Assembly: GCA_013001595.1 (NCBI GenBank)
Contig: JABDMH010000026.1
Location: forward strand, 1 to 39,185
Reading direction: 5' to 3'
Length of the DNA stretch: 39,185 bases
From: Saprospiraceae bacterium
GTDB lineage: Bacteria > Bacteroidota > Bacteroidia > Chitinophagales > Saprospiraceae
Positions 25,750 through 36,200 of the stretch are shown one piece after another (positions within the stretch are counted from its first letter, which is position 1; every line of letters begins with the position of its first letter). The position numbers and the translations under genes are program-made. The notes beneath the pieces were generated by a model that had not been told where the DNA came from, searched no databases, and worked only from the letters and a program-made list of their open reading frames with translations.

Positions 25750-26842
25750 TTATGAGCTTTGAGGCTTATCGGCCATCATCAGCCAAGCCTGTAAGAATCC
25801 ATCCAGATCACCATCGAGTACGGCATCTGTATTGCTTGTTTGATGACCGGTACGATGATCTTTTACCCTTCGATCATCAAGCACGTAACTTCGAATCTGC
25901 GAACCCCATTCATTTTTCATCTTAGTCGCTTCTACTTTGTCCTTCTCAGCTTGTTGCTTTTCCAACTCCAGCTCATAGATGCGGGACTTAAGCATTTGCA
26001 GTGCTTTGTCGCGGTTCATATGCTGCGAGCGCTCTTCTTGGCATTCAACCACCAATCCAGTGGGTAGGTGACGTACCCGAACCGCAGATTCAGTCTTATT
26101 AACATGTTGACCTCCCGCACCACTTGCACGAAAAGTATCCCATTCGATATCAGCTGGATTTACTTCCACTTCGATCCGGTCATCAATCATGGGATGCACA
26201 AACACCGAGGAAAAGGACGTCATGCGCTTACCTTGCGCATTGAATGGACTTACACGGACCAGGCGATGAACCCCATTCTCTCCCTTGAGCATGCCATAGG
26301 CGTAGTCCCCTTTGATTTCCAACGAAATCGACTTTAATCCAGCTACGTCACCATCGACTCTATTTAGCTCAGATATTTTATAACCTTGTTTCTCAGCCCA
26401 CATGAGGTACATGCGCATGAGCATTTCTGTCCAATCGCAACTTTCCGTGCCGCCAGCTCCGGCATTGATTTCTAAGATGCAGCCGAGTTCGTCCTCAGGC
26501 TTATTGAGGGTAGACTTGAATTCTACTTCTTCCAGGCGCTTCGATGCTTTGGCATAAGTAGTATCTACATCTTCCTCACTGGCTTCACCCTCCCGTTGGA
26601 ATTCATAGAGCACCTCAACCTCTTCTACCAGAGTCTCTAGCTCTTCATAGCTAGAGACCCATTGTTTGAGCAGACCCATCTCCTTGAGGATAGACTCCGC
26701 TTTCTTGGGATCATCCCAGAAGTTCGGGTCCAGAGAAAGTTGCTCCTTTTCCCTTATGCTAAATAGCCGGTTATCAATGTCAAAGATACCTCCTAAGAGA
26801 ACCAAGTCGGTCCTTCATGTCCTGCAGCTGCTCTATGGTCAT
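25750..26842 (-). CDS. prfB: Peptide chain release factor 2, with programmed +1 frameshift
   Basis: RF2 terminates translation at UAA and UGA. The main frame has the SPF codon-recognition motif (VRVSPFNAQG) and the GGQ peptidyl-hydrolysis motif (SGAGGQHVNKTESAVRVRH). The gene begins in another frame at ATG 26842, giving MTIEQLQDMKDRLGSL, and reaches an in-frame TGA at 26780-26782. Slipping +1 on CTT skips the T at 26782 and continues in the main frame as DIDNRLFSIREKEQL, as in other RF2 proteins. The full product is therefore 363 residues: complement(join(25750..26781,26783..26842)). A start at the internal TTG 26805 would miss the true N-terminus. Production is autoregulated: low RF2 makes the ribosome pause at TGA and shift frame. 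Confidence 0.95.
26779..26794 (-). promoter_or_regulatory. prfB: prfB programmed +1 frameshift site
   Basis: On the minus strand the sequence is AGGAGG TAT CTT TGA C: a strong internal Shine-Dalgarno (26789-26794), a three-base spacer, the slippery CTT codon and the TGA stop. This matches the classical RF2 frameshift signal. AGGAGG is notable because Bacteroidota rarely use such sequences for normal starts. Confidence 0.95.
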
Positions 26843-26953
26843 GATTAAGTGTTTTATAAATAATGATCACTGTGCTGATGCACATTTATCTAGTGTAACG
26901 TTTTTTAAGTAAATGTACAGTTTGGGATAGTCATTTTGTACCAGGTCGAATCT

Positions 26954-27062
26954 CTATGCCTACCGAAGCATCGGTAGAAACAAGACCGAGCATAGCCTTT
27001 GCTACGTGCCCCGTTAACTATCGGGGTTGGTGATGAAGAGTTGGCGCAAAAGAACATGCCAA
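26954..27062. other. Cluster of three hairpins between fkp and prfB
   Basis: In 109 bases there are three perfect stems: CTATGC/GCATAG at 26954-26959 and 26990-26995 enclosing CTACCGA/TCGGTAG at 26960-26977 (loop AGCA); CCCCG/CGGGG at 27009-27026; and TTGGC/GCCAA at 27041-27062. None is followed by a T-tract on either strand. The region could be a structured 3' end of the nrnA-fkp transcript, a prfB leader or a small RNA. Confidence 0.3.
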
Positions 27063-27090
27063 ACTGTGTAATTATTTGCGAGACTTTATA

Positions 27091-27978
27091 CTAATTGACT
27101 TTTTCTAGCTCTACATAAAAATAGAGGGTAGTATTCCCTGGAATATCCATGTATCCAGTTTCACCATAGCCGAGCGAGGGAGGAACGATTAGGGAGGCCT
27201 TGGCTCCTTCTTTGAGATAGGCGATTCCTTCGTCCCAACCACCAATGGCTCTTTGTTGACCTAAGGGAAAGGAGAATGCTCGGCCTGAATCAAAGGATGA
27301 GTCAAATTTCTTTCCATCCATGAAGGTGCCAAAATATTGTACATTGACCATGTCACCATTCCCAGGTCTTGCGCCACTACCTTCCTCATGAATGATGTAT
27401 TCCAGACCGGATGGAGTTTTCGTCGTCTCAAGGGCACCTTTGTTATAGGCTGCCAGTGTTTCTTCTGCAAGTGCGCTGACGGCAGGAAGGCGATCTTTAA
27501 GTTTTAGTGCAGCAGCCTCTTGCTCTTGCATCATGGCATTCATCTCGGCCTCATACTCTGTCTCATCCTTGATGTCTTCCATAATTAGGTCATACTCTAT
27601 CACATCAATATCGGCAAAAGCAGGTGGTACATTTTCCAAAGAGTCCAAGGGATAAAAAAGCGTGACGCTGTCGCCCTCTGCCATTACTGCCAGTGCATCT
27701 ACCACTACTGGCGTTTGATCAGTGTACTCTTCAGGATTTGGGATTCTAATGCGAGGCATATCGGCTTCTCCATAGCTCGAATTGATGACAGAATCTTTAT
27801 GCCGCATCACGATATTGAAATACGCGTATTCCCCCGGCTTGATCATCTCACCTCCGCTGGATACATGTTTTATATATTCAAAGCCCCTAGGCGACATGGC
27901 CCTTTCCGGTTCGGTGGCACAGGATACCATGATTAGGACCATTGCCACCAGAAGGATTGCTTGGCTTACTTTATTCAT
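27091..27978 (-). CDS. FKBP-type peptidyl-prolyl isomerase lipoprotein with degenerate second domain
   Basis: FKBP isomerases catalyse cis-trans isomerisation of proline peptide bonds and help envelope proteins fold. The 295-residue product has a lipoprotein signal (ILLVAMVLIMVSC, lipidated Cys20). The C-terminal domain (about 195-295) carries the classical sequence: VNVQYFGTFMDGKKFDSSF, PLGQQRAIGGWDEGIAYL, GAKASLIVPPSLGYGE and LYFYVELEKV. A second FKBP-like domain at about 35-135 (YAYFNIVMRHKDSVINSSYG to YDLIMEDI) has lost most active-site residues and may bind substrate or mediate contacts. An alpha-helical linker of about 50 residues joins them. The start overlaps the stop of the upstream NrnA-like gene (ATGA), so the two are translationally coupled. 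It resembles gliding- or secretion-associated FKBP lipoproteins (GldI type), but that role is inferred. Confidence 0.85.
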   Translation of the reverse strand: MNKVSQAILLVAMVLIMVSCATEPERAMSPRGFEYIKHVSSGGEMIKPGEYAYFNIVMRHKDSVINSSYGEADMPRIRIPNPEEYTDQTPVVVDALAVMAEGDSVTLFYPLDSLENVPPAFADIDVIEYDLIMEDIKDETEYEAEMNAMMQEQEAAALKLKDRLPAVSALAEETLAAYNKGALETTKTPSGLEYIIHEEGSGARPGNGDMVNVQYFGTFMDGKKFDSSFDSGRAFSFPLGQQRAIGGWDEGIAYLKEGAKASLIVPPSLGYGETGYMDIPGNTTLYFYVELEKVN

Positions 27979-28991
27979 ACTAATATTGGTTTAATTAATG
28001 ATTCTTTATACTTGGGTAAAATAGACTTTATGAGATCTAAGGTATCTGCCAATCCCATTTTTGTATAACCTCCGGCTGCATTGCGATGACCACCTCCATT
28101 AAAATATGTTTTGGCAATCTCTTCAACTGAAAAATCTCCTTTCGAACGGAAAGAAATCTTAATGATGCTGGGCTGCTGGCGAATAAAAATGGCCATGTGG
28201 ACATCTCTGAGCTTGAGAAGGTAGTTGACAATACCTTCCGTATCACCCCGTTGGATGCCGAATACCGTAAAATCATGCTTGTTCAAAAAGATGATTCCCG
28301 TCTTAAATTCGGGTATGATTTCCATTCTGCTGCTTAGGCAATGTCCCAAGAGGCGTAGGCTTTTCTCTTCTAAGGAATTAAAGACCAAATTGTGAATTTG
28401 GGTCGTCTCAATACCTATTTCCTGCAGCTCTGCAACTGCCCTAAACAATGCAGGGCTTGTGGCATATTGAAAACCTCCTGTATCCGTTAGAATACCGGTG
28501 TAGAGACACTCAGCCAATGCATGATCAATGGACCTATCCGGCTCTAGTGATTTAAAAAATTGATAGACAAGCTCACATGTGGAGCTTGCTGTGGTGTCTG
28601 AAAGCACATAATCACCAATGGGATCTGGAAACAGGTGGTGGTCGATCAAAATGGTGTATAAATCCTTCTCTGCGAATAGCGCTCCCAACTTATCAATGCG
28701 AGAGAGCGAATTGTAGTCCAGGATAACAGATACTTCTAAATGTTTGATAAAGGACACAATGGGCTCAGGATCCACATCATAGATCTCGACCTCTTCGATA
28801 GCGGGCATCCAATTGTAAATGGGTGGGTATTCAGAAGGAAAGGCAACCATTACGCGATGACCACGGCGTTTTAGCCATAATGCCATGGCTAAAGAAGAAC
28901 CTATGGCATCGCCATCTGGATTGCGATGGCTGGTGATTAGGATGTTTTTCGGATTCGACAGTACGTTGCTAACTTCGTTGATAGCATCCAT
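27975..28991 (-). CDS. nrnA: DHH/DHHA1 phosphoesterase, NrnA-like
   Basis: NrnA-type enzymes degrade nano-RNA and dephosphorylate 3'-phosphoadenosine 5'-phosphate. The 338-residue product (start ATG 28991; a TTG three codons upstream is also in frame) has the manganese-binding DHH motifs: [37 protein letters not shown] and [12 protein letters not shown]. The C-terminal DHHA1 domain ends in [15 protein letters not shown], which binds the nucleotide. The length and motif order are normal. No signal peptide is present. It shares an ATGA overlap with the FKBP gene downstream. It is divergent from ndk with a gap of 131 bases. Confidence 0.9.
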   Translation of the reverse strand: MDAINEVSNVLSNPKNILITSHRNPDGDAIGSSLAMALWLKRRGHRVMVAFPSEYPPIYNWMPAIEEVEIYDVDPEPIVSFIKHLEVSVILDYNSLSRIDKLGALFAEKDLYTILIDHHLFPDPIGDYVLSDTTASSTCELVYQFFKSLEPDRSIDHALAECLYTGILTDTGGFQYATSPALFRAVAELQEIGIETTQIHNLVFNSLEEKSLRLLGHCLSSRMEIIPEFKTGIIFLNKHDFTVFGIQRGDTEGIVNYLLKLRDVHMAIFIRQQPSIIKISFRSKGDFSVEEIAKTYFNGGGHRNAAGGYTKMGLADTLDLIKSILPKYKESLIKPILV

Positions 28992-29059
28992 TTTTTCCAA
29001 TTAAAGGGCGAAATTGTGATTTTTTATTGAAGGCGAGAAATTTATTTAACACACCAGAC

Positions 29060-29089
29060 CTTGATCTTAGGTGCTTTTATTTACTTTTG
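29060..29089 (+). promoter_or_regulatory. ndk: Promoter of ndk
   Basis: TACTTTTG at 29082-29089 matches the Bacteroidota -7 element TAnnTTTG, and TTG at 29061-29063 lies 18 bases upstream in the -33 position. The predicted transcript start is near 29096, leaving a leader of about 27 bases to the ATG at 29123. It also shows that the frame upstream of 29123 is not translated. Confidence 0.65.
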
Positions 29090-29122
29090 CGACCCTTTGA
29101 AAATATTCTAAGTAAAACCGTT

Positions 29123-29545
29123 ATGGGCAATAGAACCTTCACCATGATCAAGCCAGATGCTGTTAAAGCAGGGCATATTGGAGCGATCCTAGAAAAGATA
29201 AACGCAGCTGGATTTAGGATCGTAGCAATGAAGCTTACCAAATTATCTCAGGAGACTGCGGGTGCATTTTATGCGGTGCATAGGGAAAGGCCTTTCTATC
29301 AAGAATTGGTTGATTTCATGTCTTCAGGTCCCATCGTGTCTGCGATCTTGGAAAAAGAGAATGCAGTGGCCGATTTTCGAACACTGATAGGGGCTACCAA
29401 TCCGGCTGAAGCCGCTCCAAATACCATTAGAGCACTTTATGCTACCAGTGTAGGAGAGAATGCGGTACATGGATCGGATTCGGACGAAAATGCCACCATT
29501 GAGTCAAACTTTCACTTTGCCGCATGTGATGTATACGGGGCTTGA
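29123..29545 (+). CDS. ndk: Nucleoside diphosphate kinase
   Basis: Ndk transfers the gamma-phosphate between nucleoside triphosphates and diphosphates through a phosphohistidine. The ATG at 29123 gives 140 residues, the normal length, beginning [17 protein letters not shown]. The catalytic His lies in [12 protein letters not shown]; the family signature TMIKPDAVK and the ATP-site segment [16 protein letters not shown] are present. An ATG at 29027 would add 32 residues that lie before the promoter, so it was rejected. The protein is cytosolic and monocistronic, with its own promoter. Confidence 0.96.
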   Translation: MGNRTFTMIKPDAVKAGHIGAILEKINAAGFRIVAMKLTKLSQETAGAFYAVHRERPFYQELVDFMSSGPIVSAILEKENAVADFRTLIGATNPAEAAPNTIRALYATSVGENAVHGSDSDENATIESNFHFAACDVYGA

Positions 29546-29603
29546 GTGTGAGTAAGTGCAAGTGTTGGAGGTTTTTAGGTTATTTGGTACTTGGGTCTAG
29601 ATG

Positions 29604-32003
29604 CTACGTCCCTAGTCCCTGTAGATCTACTAAGGTAACCCCTTCACCACCCCGATTAGGTTCTGGATGATATGCATGGAAAGAGTGGCTGTATTCCCGT
29701 AATTTTTCTTTGACGAGATTTCGTAGGGTGCCGTTTCCTTTGCCATGAATGATTTCTACGGAGCCTAGGTTTGCTACCAAAGCCTTGTCAATGAACTTTT
29801 CCAAACGCTGCAAGGCTTGATCTCGACGTAATCCACGAATATCCAATTTGCGAAATACTTCATCTGCTGCGGCTATATGGGTTTTTATCGAGCGTGTGTT
29901 ATGAAGGTCAATCGGAGCTCGACTATGGGTAAGATCGTTTAAATTCACATCCAGTCTCAAATTCCCCACAATGAGCGTGGCTTTGTCTTTATCAATACGG
30001 TCAATCTTGCCGTTGGTGTCTCCAGATTTCATTTTGGCATAGTCTCCGACTTGAAGTGGACGATTGGAATAATTCTGGGTGTTGGACCCATTTATTTCCT
30101 CTTTCAGTTCAACCACCCGTTCTTCAAGTGCTTTCTTACTTTTCTTGAGGGAAGCCGCAAGTACCTTGGCATCTTCAAGTTTTTCCTTCTCCCGAATCTG
30201 ACGTATTATTTTCTCGAGTTTCTTGTTGGCTCGAGTTTCTTCCTGTAGCTTTTGGGTCTTTTCCTGCAACTTCAGTCGTTTCCGTTTTACTTCGAGTTCT
30301 AGCTGCATTCGATCGTAACTCTTGATCAATTTTTCAAGGTCAGCTTCTTTTTGTGCTAGTTTTTTGACTTTCTTATCGACTACATGTTTCTCATTTTCAA
30401 GACTGGTCAGCAAGTATTCTAAACGACCAGCCTTTCTACCCAGCTTATTCCTTGCCTGGTTGATGATATCCTTATGAAGACCGCTGCGGTGTGCCATTTC
30501 GAAGGCGAATGAGCTTCCTGGAGTACCTTGGCGCAATTGAAAAGTAGGTCTGAGGGCCTGCTTGTCGAATGCCATTGATGCATTTTGAATGGCTGGATGA
30601 TTGGAGGCAAAGATCTTCAGGTTTCTATAGTGCGAGGTGATGACGCCCAGGGCCTTTTTCTTTTGTAGCATGTTAAGAATTGATTCTGCAATGGCACCAC
30701 CGGCAGCCGGCTCTGTGCCTGACCCAAACTCATCGATTAAAAAGAGGGTGCTTGGGTCGGCGTTGGTGGTCAGCTCTCGCATATTGTTGAGGTGGCTATG
30801 GTAGGTACTCAAGTCATTTTCGAGGGACTGTTGATCGCCGATATCTGCAAAGACGAATCTGAATATACCTAGTCTTGATTCGCTGCTGGCTGGAATGAGC
30901 AGTCCCGATTGCAGCATCAGTGTCAGTAGACCCACAGTTTTTAGGGTGATCGTCTTGCCTCCTGCATTAGGCCCGCTAATGAGTGTAATGCGCTGTTCTT
31001 GATTTAGACTGAGATCAAATGGAATGACCTTTTCTTGTTCCTTTGGGTGTTTAAGTAGCAGCAGAGGATGTTTAGCCTCACTAAGTTGCAGACCAGGTAC
31101 ATCTTTGACACTGGGAGCTTGTGCCCCAAGTACCTTTGCCTGAGCCGTCTTTGCCTGCAAAATGTCCACTTCGACTATCACCTGAAAATGCGATTTCAAT
31201 TGCTCAAGGTGCACACTCATCTCACGTGTAAGCTCTTTGAGAATGCGACGAATCTCTCGCCGTTCTTCGTTTTTCAATTCTGATATTTCATTGTCCAGCG
31301 CTATGGCTTCCTGCGGCTCGATGAATACCGTCCGACCGGATGATGATTCGTCAAGTATGATACCTTTTACTTTGCGTTTGTACTCGGCAAGTACAGCCAT
31401 CACCCGGCGTCCACTGCGATGTGATTCTAAATTGTCAGCGAGAAAGCCTTGATTGCGATAGTGTGACATCGATTGGTTGAAGGCATGATCTAGCGCTGAA
31501 GTCCGGGATTGAATTTGTTTTCGCAGCCGGCTGAGTTCGGTTGAAGCATTATTCCTTACTTCACCTTCTTCATCAAATATCCGCTCAATGCTTGCCAATA
31601 AGGCCGGCAGTGGTTCTGTCTGCTCCAATATTTGATAGATGGGCAAATAGGTCTGATTCATTTCGTCATCAAATACCTTGCGCCATGCGACGATCATATT
31701 CATTTGGTCTCGCAAGGAAATAATTGACTCAATGGGAAGCACACTTTCTTCGATCTCCAACCACCGAAATGCCTCATCCATGGGTTGATAGGATTGGACC
31801 CGGAGTCTCTTCTGAGCTTCAGTGAAACGTAGGTAAGATTCTACCTGAGCAATGGCTAGGTCGATCGCTTCCTTGTCGATCAGTAGAGGAAGAAGCAAAC
31901 ACCTAGCTTGCGCCGGTGCGCCAATGCAGCGCCGACTCAGATCGATTAGTATCTGATCAAATTCAAGTTGTTGATATAGATCTTTGGGATAAATTGACGA
32001 CAT
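29604..32003 (-). CDS. mutS2: Endonuclease MutS2 with Smr domain
   Basis: MutS2 is a MutS-family ATPase and nuclease that limits recombination and, in some bacteria, rescues collided ribosomes. The 799-residue protein lacks the mismatch-recognition domain of MutS1. The core and lever region (1-330) is followed by Walker A GPNAGGKTITLK (344-355), Walker B LFLIDEFGSGTEPA (from 420) and the SH motif in VITSHYRNLK. A long charged coiled coil of about 100 residues (about 530-640) precedes a KOW-like segment (GDYAKMKSGDTNGKIDRID). The C-terminal Smr nuclease domain contains LDIRGLRRDQALQRLEKFID and IIHGKGNGTLRNLV. The ATG at 32003 lies 21 bases from a -7 element at 32024-32031. It is convergent with ndk. 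Confidence 0.94.
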   Translation of the reverse strand: MSSIYPKDLYQQLEFDQILIDLSRRCIGAPAQARCLLLPLLIDKEAIDLAIAQVESYLRFTEAQKRLRVQSYQPMDEAFRWLEIEESVLPIESIISLRDQMNMIVAWRKVFDDEMNQTYLPIYQILEQTEPLPALLASIERIFDEEGEVRNNASTELSRLRKQIQSRTSALDHAFNQSMSHYRNQGFLADNLESHRSGRRVMAVLAEYKRKVKGIILDESSSGRTVFIEPQEAIALDNEISELKNEERREIRRILKELTREMSVHLEQLKSHFQVIVEVDILQAKTAQAKVLGAQAPSVKDVPGLQLSEAKHPLLLLKHPKEQEKVIPFDLSLNQEQRITLISGPNAGGKTITLKTVGLLTLMLQSGLLIPASSESRLGIFRFVFADIGDQQSLENDLSTYHSHLNNMRELTTNADPSTLFLIDEFGSGTEPAAGGAIAESILNMLQKKKALGVITSHYRNLKIFASNHPAIQNASMAFDKQALRPTFQLRQGTPGSSFAFEMAHRSGLHKDIINQARNKLGRKAGRLEYLLTSLENEKHVVDKKVKKLAQKEADLEKLIKSYDRMQLELEVKRKRLKLQEKTQKLQEETRANKKLEKIIRQIREKEKLEDAKVLAASLKKSKKALEERVVELKEEINGSNTQNYSNRPLQVGDYAKMKSGDTNGKIDRIDKDKATLIVGNLRLDVNLNDLTHSRAPIDLHNTRSIKTHIAAADEVFRKLDIRGLRRDQALQRLEKFIDKALVANLGSVEIIHGKGNGTLRNLVKEKLREYSHSFHAYHPEPNRGGEGVTLVDLQGLGT

Positions 32004-32023
32004 AATACATCACAGTGATGAAA

Positions 32024-32031
32024 CAAAGTTA
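32024..32031 (-). promoter_or_regulatory. mutS2: -7 element for mutS2
   Basis: TAACTTTG on the minus strand matches TAnnTTTG exactly. The expected transcript start is near 32017, leaving a leader of about 14 bases. No clear -33 TTTG is visible upstream. Confidence 0.5.
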
Positions 32032-32131
32032 AGAAGAATACATATGGGGCATCGTTTAGAGGAAGGACGAGTAGAGACAAATATCCCATCTATGAAAGAT
32101 ATTGGCGTTATTTGCAGAAAATTGTAGGGTA

Positions 32132-33211
32132 ATGGCTGGAAATACGTTTGGGAAGTGCTTTAAAATCATGACCTATGGCGAATCTCATGGCAGTGCCATT
32201 GGAGTGACCATCGATGGATGTCCAGCTGGCCTATTGATAGATGCAAACGGCATACAGCATGATTTGGATCGCCGTCGACCAGGTCAGTCAAACATCGTGA
32301 CTCAGCGAAAAGAAAGTGACACTGCTGAAATCCTATCTGGCATTTTTGAGGGCAAAACAACGGGTACACCCATTTCTTTGGTCATTTACAATGAGGATCA
32401 GAAGTCTAAAGACTACAGCCACATTGCTGATAAGTATAGACCCTCCCATGCCGATTTTACTTACCAACAGAAATTTGGACATCGAGATTACCGTGGAGGA
32501 GGGAGATCTTCTGCTCGTGAGACTGCCGCGCGAGTGGCCGCTGGAGCAATAGCTAGAAGTCTCATGAAGACGGTAGGCACCGAGGTTTTTGCCTATGTGA
32601 GCCAAGTCGGACACTTAACCCTGGATAAGTTACCACATCAAATAGACCCTGTGGAGATCGACAAGAATGCCGTGCGATGCCCAGATCAAGCAACAGCAGC
32701 TGAGATGGAAACTTTCATTAAAACGGTACGTAAGGAAGGTGATACTGTCGGTGGTGTGGTGACAGGAGTAATCAAGGGATGCCCCGTCGGATTGGGTGCT
32801 CCGGCGTTTGATAAACTTCATGCTGATCTAGGTAAGGCCATGCTTAGTATCAACGCATGCAAGGGGTTTGAATACGGCTCTGGATTCGCGGGGGTTTCTA
32901 TGCGGGGTTCAGTACATAACGATGTATTCAAAAAAGTCCATGGACAGATCAAAACAGAAAGCAACCATTCAGGAGGAATTCAGGGTGGGATTTCAAATGG
33001 CATGGATATCTATTTCCGAGTTGCCTTCAAGCCCGTAGCCACTTTAATGAAGTCTCAGACATCGGTTGATCAAACTGGAGAGGCTGTCCAGATTGAAGGC
33101 AAAGGTAGGCATGATCCCTGTGTAGTACCTCGAGCTGTGGCTATTGTAGAAGCAATGGCAGCACTAGTTTTAGCAGATCACTTCCTAATTGCCAGGGGTG
33201 ATATATTGTAG
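32132..33211 (+). CDS. aroC: Chorismate synthase
   Basis: AroC makes chorismate from 5-enolpyruvylshikimate-3-phosphate with reduced FMN, the last step of the shikimate pathway. Starting at the ATG at 32132 the product is 359 residues and begins [20 protein letters not shown]. Conserved features are [36 protein letters not shown], the signature [32 protein letters not shown] and [19 protein letters not shown] ten codons upstream also keeps the frame but adds non-homologous residues. The length is normal and all blocks are intact. It stands alone between divergent mutS2 and convergent tamB; chorismate also feeds folate synthesis (folP lies nearby). Confidence 0.96.
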   Translation: MAGNTFGKCFKIMTYGESHGSAIGVTIDGCPAGLLIDANGIQHDLDRRRPGQSNIVTQRKESDTAEILSGIFEGKTTGTPISLVIYNEDQKSKDYSHIADKYRPSHADFTYQQKFGHRDYRGGGRSSARETAARVAAGAIARSLMKTVGTEVFAYVSQVGHLTLDKLPHQIDPVEIDKNAVRCPDQATAAEMETFIKTVRKEGDTVGGVVTGVIKGCPVGLGAPAFDKLHADLGKAMLSINACKGFEYGSGFAGVSMRGSVHNDVFKKVHGQIKTESNHSGGIQGGISNGMDIYFRVAFKPVATLMKSQTSVDQTGEAVQIEGKGRHDPCVVPRAVAIVEAMAALVLADHFLIARGDIL

Positions 33212-33286
33212 CCATTGCTACTCTTGAAGTTGTGAAGGTAAGATTCGTCACCGAAAGGCTCTAAGACTACAAACTCTCAGTCAATT

Positions 33287-36200
33287 TCATTTGTTGGACT
33301 GTTCTCGAATGATCAATTCGGGAGAAAAAGCAGTGGTGTCTTGACCAGGTGCCTTACCAAAGATTTCCCCCATAGAGTCATAGCTTTTACTGAAACGAAA
33401 ACCCAAACCAACCTTATTTCTACTTCCTCCAAGAGAAGGGAACCGTTTATAAAAGAGGCTTAACTTCAATCGTTTGTCATCAGTTAGATAAAAATCAAGT
33501 TTGACATCACCACCAATGAATGTAGATCCTTGCAAGATGGTGCCTTCGATGATAGAAGCACCTGGACTAAAGGCCAGCCGATCATCAAAAAAACGAATGT
33601 TGGGCGCGAGTGAAAACTCCGACCCCGTGCGCACGCCGGTTTCTTGTCCTTGTATAAAATCTTCAGACCTGTAAAAGTTGTAGTCGAAATAAAAGTCCAC
33701 CCCGGAAATGTAGTCGACCTCCTCCACTCCTTGAGTAATGTATGCAGCCACATAATTTGATAGTTGACTGGTGATGAATTCGCTCAATGTATTTACGGTG
33801 GTGGCTGCCAGGTCAAGATTTATGGAAGGAGGTAAAAAGGAGTTAAAAAACAGCAGTCCGTAGACTTGGCGATTGAGCTCGCTGGCATCTTCCTTGAGAA
33901 TGCGTAATTTACTGTCGATATAATTATTCAGAGAAGGATCGATCTCGGGAAATTGAATATCGAATCCGATTTGAGGCTGACTTAATATCCCTTGCAAAGA
34001 GAGCACTAAATCTACCTGGGTAGTGATGTCGGCTGCGTCAGCTGCCGATGAATTGATGCCGCTTTCCAAATACTCGGCGATTAGGTTTCGAGGAGGAACC
34101 TTCAGACCTGTGTAGGTTGCATTCATATTTAGGTCTGCCGCTAGTGGATCTCCGGTCCAAGTGATCACGCCACCTCTTTCAATAAGGAAAGGTTTGTTTA
34201 TGAAATCCAAAAGGGTGTATAGATATTGACCTTGATCAATTACATATTTACCCGTCATTTGAAAATTTCCACCACGTTCGATCGTCAAATTCAGACTTCC
34301 TGTGCCCGTTCCTTGAATGATATCTCCTGAAAATTCATCAAAAATGATCTGTACCTCTGCTTCAGGAGTGATATTGAGTTGCATGTCTAAATTGATGCCT
34401 CTGAGGTCAACAATTCCTGGCCGTCTCTTACTCGAATCCTGGTCAAATACAAATTTGATAAAGGCATCACCCCCAGTAACATAATCGTCTTCGACGGGAA
34501 TGTACAACTTGGTTTGGTCACCAGTTGTTGCCTGAATTCGCATGTTGGTACGCTTGAAATTGCCGGTAAATTCAATATTGCCGTCACCAATACCTGTACC
34601 ATAGTACAAGGCATTATCATTCTTTTCTGTATTGAGAAATTGAAAATGCGGTGAGGCAATGACTGCGTCTAAACCAAACTTTTTAAAATAGTTGTGGATG
34701 ATCCCACCTTCAATCTCGGCCTTATTTCCGAGCTCATCATAAAACATAGCATCGCTAAAGTCGAAAATTGTGGGACTGGCCTGCACCAATTGCTTATCCA
34801 TAGAATAGGTCGTCCCGAGGTAGTCTATTTTTAAACTGCCATCTAGAATGACCGGTCCATAAATGGCAGGTTTATCATCTTCTTTCAGTAATTCGATGGT
34901 AGCATTGACCGTACCTTCAGTATTGCTGATGGAATGGCCGATAAAATATTCAGCAATTTTTAGTGGGTAGTTCTGGATATCTACATTAAACTGGTATTCA
35001 GATGCTTGACCCTGTGTTTTTTTAGTCAGGGGAACAAAGAAGATTCCACTGGCATTAAAGGCCTTTCCTAGATCTAGAATATTGAGCTCTACTTGAGCAG
35101 GGTGGTCGATGTCATCCATGACTACAGCTGCGGTAAGTTGACCATAGTCATCATTATTGACCCGAATAGAATCAATGCTGAGATCTAGATTCAGTTCACT
35201 TCTTGCAAATAGATTTTCTAATGTTAATGTCGAATATAGGTCTCCAGAAAACTTTAATTGGTCTTTTTTGAGAAAATCATCTAGGAATGAAATGTCTATT
35301 TTTTCAGCTTCCAACGCAAGGCTGTTATCTCCCGGACTAGTGATGCGCAGGTAGCTATCATCGGATAGAAATACCATGTTCTGCGTGCGTACAAAATGAT
35401 TTCCTAGTTGAATGTAATTGTTAGGTACGATTTCCCATGGCTCGTTCAGCATTCTAAATGATGTATTAGCAAGATCAAATTGAAATAAACTGTCATTTAG
35501 ATAAAACAAACCACCGACATCAACTTCACTTAAAACATTGGCAATGTCATCTGTCTCTAAACTGAAGAGGAGGCTGTCACTTACCATCGTTCCTTCAAAT
35601 AAAAGACGCTTTACGGCTTGTTTGCCTAGAGTTAGATTCGCAGCTTCCAGATGCCATACACTTTTTTCGTTCTGACCATTCATCTTCAGTACGAGGTCGT
35701 CAAATCTATTTTTGGACATTTGAAGCAAGGGTGCTTCCAGATCAACATTGTACTCGAAATTGTCTGCCGCTTCGTTTTTGAAGTGACCTTCTAGGGCTAT
35801 CTCTTTAAAATCACCGAGAGATCGATTAATTAATTTCTGTAGGCCCTTAGAGTCGTCTAATGTGCCGAAAAATACGAAGTCATTATTAGCAACTAAGCTG
35901 TCGGGAATACTATCGGCAAATCTAATACGCTGAGCGAAGCGAGGGTGCTTATGTTGAAATAATGCCTCAACAGTAGTCGGTAGAAGTTCTAAGTCAAAAA
36001 TGCCTTGGAGGTGAAAATCTAAAATGTCCGAATCAACGTCCAAGATCTTCTGACCATTCTCCCCCAGTACAGACAGAATTTCAACGGTATCCAACACATG
36101 AGTTGTAGTATCATCAAGGATAATCACGTTATATCCACGTGCGAAACCATCTAGATTGTACAAGTCATGATAGTCAAAATTAAAATCTATATCACCGGAG

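Noticed and set aside
26805-26805. TTG as start of prfB
   Set aside because: It lies inside the frameshift leader; the upstream ATG plus +1 slip gives the conserved RF2 N-terminus.
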